From contig NZ_BJOR01000001.1 of NCBI RefSeq assembly GCF_006540305.1, positions 4,464,001-4,528,000 on the forward strand: DNA of 64,000 nucleotides, in the 5' to 3' direction. The notes beneath the pieces are model-generated. The model made no database searches, was not told the DNA's origin, and worked only from the letters and a program-made list of their open reading frames with translations. This document shows, in pieces, positions 60,156-64,000 of the stretch; within the stretch, counting starts at the first letter, position 1, and every line of letters begins with the position of its first letter. A program made the translations under genes and the position numbers. Source of the DNA: Streptomyces sp. 6-11-2 (GTDB lineage: Bacteria > Actinomycetota > Actinomycetes > Streptomycetales > Streptomycetaceae).

Positions 60156-60860
60156 ATGGCAAGTGTTCTCGTGGTCGAGGACGACCCGTTCGTACGCTCG
60201 GCGCTCATCCGGCACCTGACCGACGCCTCGCACACCGTGCGCAGCGTCGGTACGGCGCTGGAGGCGCTGCGCGAGGTCGCCCACCTCCGCTTCGACGTGG
60301 TCGTGCTGGACCTCGGACTGCCCGATCTGGACGGCTCGGAGGCGCTGAAGATGCTGCGCGGCATCACCGACGTGCCCGTCATCATCGCCACCGCCCGGGA
60401 CGACGAGGCGGAGATCGTCCGGCTGCTCAACGCCGGGGCGGACGACTACCTGACCAAGCCGTTCTCCGTCGAGCACCTGTCCGCGCGCATGGCCGCCGTA
60501 CTGCGCCGGGCCCGCTCCGCCGCCGGGGAGCACCCGCCGTCCCCCGTGCTCCGGGTCGGCGGCCTGACCGTCGACCCGCTGCGCCGCCAGGCCGAGCTGG
60601 ACGGGGTGCGGCTGGACCTGACCCGCCGTGAGTTCGACCTGCTCGCCTTCCTCGCCGGGCGGCCGGGAGTGGTCGTGGCGCGCAAGGAGCTGCTGGCCGA
60701 GGTGTGGCGGCAGTCCTACGGCGACGACCAGACGATAGACGTCCATCTGTCCTGGCTGCGGCGGAAGTTGGGCGAGACGGCCGCCCGGCCCCGCTATCTG
60801 CGCACCCTGCGGGGCGTGGGCGTGAAGCTGGAGCCGCCCGGAGCGGAGCAGCCGCGATGA
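60156..60860 (+). CDS. OmpR/PhoB-family response regulator
   Basis: A 234-aa regulator. The receiver domain has the phosphate acceptor Asp52 in VVVLDLGLPDLDGSE and Lys101 in YLTKPF. The C-terminal winged helix has DLTRREFDLLAFLAGRPGVV and DDQTIDVHLSWLRRKLGETA. The start is ATG 60156. It overlaps the kinase gene by 4 bp, so the pair is co-translated. Confidence 0.9.
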   Translation: MASVLVVEDDPFVRSALIRHLTDASHTVRSVGTALEALREVAHLRFDVVVLDLGLPDLDGSEALKMLRGITDVPVIIATARDDEAEIVRLLNAGADDYLTKPFSVEHLSARMAAVLRRARSAAGEHPPSPVLRVGGLTVDPLRRQAELDGVRLDLTRREFDLLAFLAGRPGVVVARKELLAEVWRQSYGDDQTIDVHLSWLRRKLGETAARPRYLRTLRGVGVKLEPPGAEQPR

Positions 60861-62260
60861 GATGGGCACTGGTCAAGGTCTGCCTCGCGGTCACCACGAT
60901 GGTCGTGATCGCCTTCGCCGTCCCGCTCGCCCTGGTCATCGAGGAGATGGCCCGGGACCGCGCCTTCTCCAACGCCGAGCGCCAGGCCGCCGCGGTCGCC
61001 CCCGCCCTGTCCATCACCACCGAGCGCGAGCAGTTGGAGCGGGTCGTCGCCTCGGCCGGCTCCAACGCCCGCATGGCCGTGCACGTACCGGCCGTCGACG
61101 GCGCGGCGGCCGTCGAGATCGGCCGCGCCCGGGCCACCGGCGAGGACATCGCGACGGTGCGGGCAATGGGCCGCGCCTCCACCGCCGAGGTGCCCGGCGG
61201 GTCCACGCTGCTCCAGCCGGTCGCGCTGAGCTCCGGCGCCATCGCCGTCGTCGAGGTCTACGTCCCCGAGTCCGAGGTCCGCAACGGCGTGGGCACGGCC
61301 TGGGCGGTGCTCGCCGGTGTGGGCGCCGCGCTCGTCGTCGGCTCGGTCGCCGTCGCCGACCGGCTCGGCGTACGGATGGTGCGGCCCGCGCAGCGGCTGG
61401 TCGAGGGCGCGTACGAACTGGGCGAGGGCAGGCTCGGCGCCCGGGTGCCCGAGGAGGGACCGAACGAACTGCGGCTCGCGGCGGTCGCGTTCAACTCCAT
61501 GGCCGACCAGGTCGTCCAACTGCTGGCGAACGAACGCGAACTGGCGGCCGACCTGTCCCACCGGCTGCGTACACCGCTGACCGTGCTGCGGCTGAACGCG
61601 GCCTCGCTCGGGGCCGGACCCGCCGCCGAGCAGACCCGGACGGCGGTCGCCCAGCTGGAGCGCGAGGTCGACACGATCATCCGCACCGCCCGCGAGGCCA
61701 AGCCGCAGACGGCGGCCGCCGGTCCGGGCGCCGGATGCGACGCGGCCGAAGTGGTCCGGGAGCGGATGGAGTTCTGGTCGGCGCTCGCCGAGGACGAGGG
61801 CCGCAAGTGGCGGGTGGCCGGGGCCGAGCGGCCGGTGCGCATACCCGTGGCCCGCGCCGACCTCGCGGCCGCGCTGGACGCGCTGCTCGGCAACGTCTTC
61901 CGGCACACCGCCGAGGGCACGGCGTTCGCGGTCGACGTGCACAACGGCGACGACGCGGTGATCGTGCTCGTCTCCGACGCCGGGCCCGGCATACCCGACC
62001 CGGAGGCGGCGATGCTGCGCGGGCGTGGATCGGGGAACGACGGCTCCACGGGGCTCGGCCTGGACATCGTGCGCCGGCTCGCGGAGTCCACCGGCGGGGA
62101 CGTCCGTATCGGCTCCTCCGTGCTCGGTGGCACGGAGGTGCGGATCTGGATCCAGCTCGACCCGCGCTCCCCGGTGCGCTCGGGCCACCGGGGAGCGGTG
62201 CGCCGCCGCCGGCCGGGGAGATCCGCCGCGCGCCCCGCCCGTCCCCGGTCCCTTCCCTGA
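60857..62260 (+). CDS. two-component sensor histidine kinase
   Basis: A 467-aa kinase from ATG 60857. The first membrane segment is near residues 4-28 (KVCLAVTTMVVIAFAVPLAL) and the second near 140-165 (AWAVLAGVGAALVVGSVAVA). The HAMP and H-box follow (DLSHRLRTPLTVLRL, His235). The N box (LLGNVFRHTAEG) and G boxes (DAGPGIPD, STGLGLDIVRRLAESTGGDV) are complete. The ligand domain between the segments is about 110 residues with no known family. In Streptomyces this pair next to bglC may be conserved. Confidence 0.88.
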   Translation: MRWALVKVCLAVTTMVVIAFAVPLALVIEEMARDRAFSNAERQAAAVAPALSITTEREQLERVVASAGSNARMAVHVPAVDGAAAVEIGRARATGEDIATVRAMGRASTAEVPGGSTLLQPVALSSGAIAVVEVYVPESEVRNGVGTAWAVLAGVGAALVVGSVAVADRLGVRMVRPAQRLVEGAYELGEGRLGARVPEEGPNELRLAAVAFNSMADQVVQLLANERELAADLSHRLRTPLTVLRLNAASLGAGPAAEQTRTAVAQLEREVDTIIRTAREAKPQTAAAGPGAGCDAAEVVRERMEFWSALAEDEGRKWRVAGAERPVRIPVARADLAAALDALLGNVFRHTAEGTAFAVDVHNGDDAVIVLVSDAGPGIPDPEAAMLRGRGSGNDGSTGLGLDIVRRLAESTGGDVRIGSSVLGGTEVRIWIQLDPRSPVRSGHRGAVRRRRPGRSAARPARPRSLP

Positions 62261-62283
62261 ACACCCGCGTCGTGGGCGGCAAA

Positions 62284-62321
62284 GCGCCCCGGCCGGTTCA
62301 CCCCCGATCCGGCCGGGGCGC
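62284..62321. terminator. bidirectional terminator between the kinase and bglC
   Basis: A perfect 13-bp stem, GCGCCCCGGCCGG with CCGGCCGGGGCGC, and a 12-base loop separate convergent gene ends at 62260 and 62342. Confidence 0.8.
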
Positions 62322-62341
62322 GCTGGGAGCCGGACGGGCCG

Positions 62342-63778
62342 TCAGGCGGCGTCCGGCGGCGGCAGCTCCCCGGTGCGGGCCGCCCTGCCGTACCAGTGGG
62401 CGCTGGACTTCGGGATCCGGGCGAGGGTGCTGTAGTCGACGTAGACCGCACCGAACCGCTTGCCGTACCCGTAGGCCCACTCGAAGTTGTCCATCAGGGA
62501 CCACAGGTAGTACCCGCGGACGTCGGCGCCGTCCGTGATGGCCCGGCGCACCGCCGCCAGGTGGGAGTGCAGGTAGGCGATGCGCTCCGGGTCGTGCACG
62601 CGGCCGTCGGCGTCCACCTTGTCGTCGTAGGCGGCGCCGTTCTCGGTGACGTACAGCGCCACTCCCGGCGCCTCCTGGGAGTAGCGCATGATCAGCTCGT
62701 GCAGGCCGCTCGGGTCGATCGTCCAGCCCATCTCGGTGCGGTCGCCCGGCGTCTGGTGGAACGCCACGTCATCCGCGCCGGGCCACGGCGAGTGCGCGCT
62801 CGCCCCGTGACCGTCGGCCCGCGGGCCCTCCAGCGTCGTGTCCGCCGCCGACACCAGGGCCGGCGTGTAGTAGTTGAGGCCGAGCGCGTCCAGCGGCTGG
62901 TGGGCGGTCTGCAGATCGCCGTCCAGGACGTAGGACCAGTCCGTGATCGACGAGGTGGCCTCCAGCAGCGTGGCCGGGTACGCCCCGTGCAGCATCGGGC
63001 CGTGGAAGACCCCGTTGGCCAGGTCGTCGATCTTCCGGGCCGCCGCCAGGTCCGCCGGGTCCTGCGAGACGGTGCGGACCACCGAGGAGTTGAGGCTGAC
63101 CGCGACCGAGTTGCGGGCCGGCATCACCGACCGCAGCGCCTGCGCGCCCAGGCCGTGCGCCAGGTTCAGGTGGTGGGCCGCGCGCAGTGTGGCCGCGGGC
63201 TCGGTGCGGCCCGGCGCGTGCACCCCGGAGCCGTAGCCCAGGAAGGCGGTGCACCACGGCTCGTTGAGGGTGATCCACTGCTCCACCCGGTCGCCGAGCG
63301 CCTCCCCGACGATCTGCGCGTACTCCGCGAAGCGCAGCGCGGTCTCGCGCTCCGGCCAGCCGCCGGCGTCCTCCAGTTCCTGCGGCAGGTCCCAGTGGTA
63401 GAGGGTGACCGCCGGCTTGATCCCGCGTTCCAGCAGTTCGTCCACGAGACGGCGGTAGAAGTCCAGGCCCACCTGGACGGCGGGGCCCCGGCCGGTCGGT
63501 TGCACGCGCGGCCAGGAGACTGAGAAGCGGTAGGCGTTCAGGCCCAGGTCCGCCATCAGGGCCACGTCATCGCGGTAGCGGTGGTAGTGGTCGACAGCGA
63601 TGTCACCGGTTTCGTCACCGGCGGTCTTGCCTGGGGTATGGCTGAAGGTGTCCCAGATGGAGGGCGTACGGCCGTCCTCCCGCACCGCCCCCTCGATCTG
63701 GTACGCGGAGGTCGCGGCGCCCCAGAGGAAGGCGGGCGGAAAGGTCACCGGGGTCACCGGCTGTGCGGACTCAGGCAT
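62342..63778 (-). CDS. bglC: GH1 beta-glucosidase BglC
   Basis: A 478-aa enzyme from ATG 63778. The acid/base Glu173 is in [19 protein letters not shown] and the nucleophile Glu is in [14 protein letters not shown], near residue 378. [20 protein letters not shown] starts the barrel. It splits cellobiose and cello-oligosaccharides inside the cell. It is the last gene of the ceb operon, after cebG. A CebR-like palindrome overlaps its start codon, so cellobiose should relieve repression. Confidence 0.93.
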   Translation of the reverse strand: MPESAQPVTPVTFPPAFLWGAATSAYQIEGAVREDGRTPSIWDTFSHTPGKTAGDETGDIAVDHYHRYRDDVALMADLGLNAYRFSVSWPRVQPTGRGPAVQVGLDFYRRLVDELLERGIKPAVTLYHWDLPQELEDAGGWPERETALRFAEYAQIVGEALGDRVEQWITLNEPWCTAFLGYGSGVHAPGRTEPAATLRAAHHLNLAHGLGAQALRSVMPARNSVAVSLNSSVVRTVSQDPADLAAARKIDDLANGVFHGPMLHGAYPATLLEATSSITDWSYVLDGDLQTAHQPLDALGLNYYTPALVSAADTTLEGPRADGHGASAHSPWPGADDVAFHQTPGDRTEMGWTIDPSGLHELIMRYSQEAPGVALYVTENGAAYDDKVDADGRVHDPERIAYLHSHLAAVRRAITDGADVRGYYLWSLMDNFEWAYGYGKRFGAVYVDYSTLARIPKSSAHWYGRAARTGELPPPDAA

Positions 63779-63791
63779 GGAAGCGCTCCCA
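63778..63791. promoter_or_regulatory. CebR-type operator at the bglC start
   Basis: TGGAAGCGCTCCCA differs from the CebR box TGGGAGCGCTCCCA by one base. It overlaps the ATG and ribosome site of bglC on the minus strand. Repressor binding would block translation initiation as well as transcription. Confidence 0.8.
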
Positions 63792-63949
63792 TAGATGGTC
63801 GTGAAAGACCGACGGTTCGAAAGGGGAGGTGGACAGGGGTCGACGTGGACAGAGGGACGAGGGGCCGGGACCACGGTGACCCGGCCCCCGGAAGGCGGGG
63901 GTGTGCGCGGCGGCCGGGCCGTCGCGCGCGCGAGGACGGGCCGCGGGCG

Positions 63950-64000
63950 TCAGCCCTTGACCGCGCCCTGCATGATGCCGCCCACGATCTGCTTGCCGAA
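63950..64000 (-). CDS. cebG: ABC sugar permease CebG, C-terminal end only
   Basis: Only the last 16 codons and the stop lie in the window: FGKQIVGGIMQGAVKG. That is the usual C terminus of CebG-type carbohydrate permeases. The gene continues past 64000. With bglC next it matches the cebEFG-bglC operon for cellobiose uptake. Confidence 0.75.
   Translation of the reverse strand, partial: FGKQIVGGIMQGAVKG

Noticed and set aside
1..64000. CRISPR arrays or rRNA genes
   Set aside because: No regularly spaced repeats with spacers and no rRNA segment are visible. The short tandem repeats have no unique spacers.

Overview
The window looks like a piece of a Streptomyces chromosome. GC content is very high, GTG starts are common, and many genes overlap by GTGA or ATGA. 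The gene content is typical of the genus: a cellulose-synthase-like/GlxA locus, a cebG-bglC end, a CdgA-like c-di-GMP protein, an Ehu-type transporter and conserved small streptomycete proteins. From memory, the order resembles the S. coelicolor SCO2797 to SCO2860 region read backwards; no database was searched.

Layout. 1-2.4 kb: a vsr/cytosine methyltransferase pair, cut by the window start, whose methyltransferase lacks the catalytic Pro-Cys. 2.4-15 kb: housekeeping and metabolic genes (Ser/Thr kinase, a dehydrogenase-NTF2 fusion with a divergent LysR gene, a SEC-C protein, a MITE-like element, a second YidC, an FAH-family enzyme, an LLM oxidoreductase, a HbpS-like protein, a Gfo/Idh/MocA enzyme and a ROK regulator). 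15-21.8 kb: a 2-aminoethylphosphonate locus (GntR/UTRA regulator, FAD oxidoreductase, phosphonatase-like hydrolase, ABC transporter). 21.8-24 kb: a NagD-like phosphatase and a sortase-like protein without its His. 24-29 kb: cslZ, glxA and cslA, the hyphal-tip glycan locus, with a G-quadruplex motif in the cslA leader. 29.6-33.8 kb: two identical tRNA-Lys genes flank a wall peptidase, an SPFH protein, a chitin/cellulose-type LPMO behind a DasR-like box, and a DUF3592-like protein. 33.9-41.9 kb: ehuABCD-like transporter genes with a DUF3830 protein, amidase, D-2-hydroxyacid dehydrogenase and two Asp/Glu-racemase/maleate-isomerase-like enzymes, but none of the usual ectoine-breakdown genes in view. 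42-48.5 kb: formaldehyde dehydrogenase-like enzyme, luciferase-like oxidoreductase, CdgA-like GGDEF-EAL protein and an M6 protease. 48.5-55 kb: a third tRNA-Lys, two small proteins, and a three-gene operon of a Cas4/RecB-like Fe-S nuclease, an unknown protein and an SF1 helicase, preceded by a PAP2 gene. 55-64 kb: histidine phosphatase, a TPR regulator with a divergent small protein, spermidine-synthase-like protein, a two-component system, bglC and the end of cebG.

Working together. CslA would make a beta-glucan at the tip, GlxA would oxidise it, CslZ would trim it, and the nearby LPMO and wall peptidase are plausible partners. The cebG-bglC end imports and cleaves cello-oligosaccharides under a CebR-like box. 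The phosphonate locus is complete for uptake and C-P cleavage if the FAD enzyme does the deamination. The nuclease-helicase operon is the best candidate for an undescribed DNA-processing or defence system. Short tandem duplications near gene 3' ends recur across the window.
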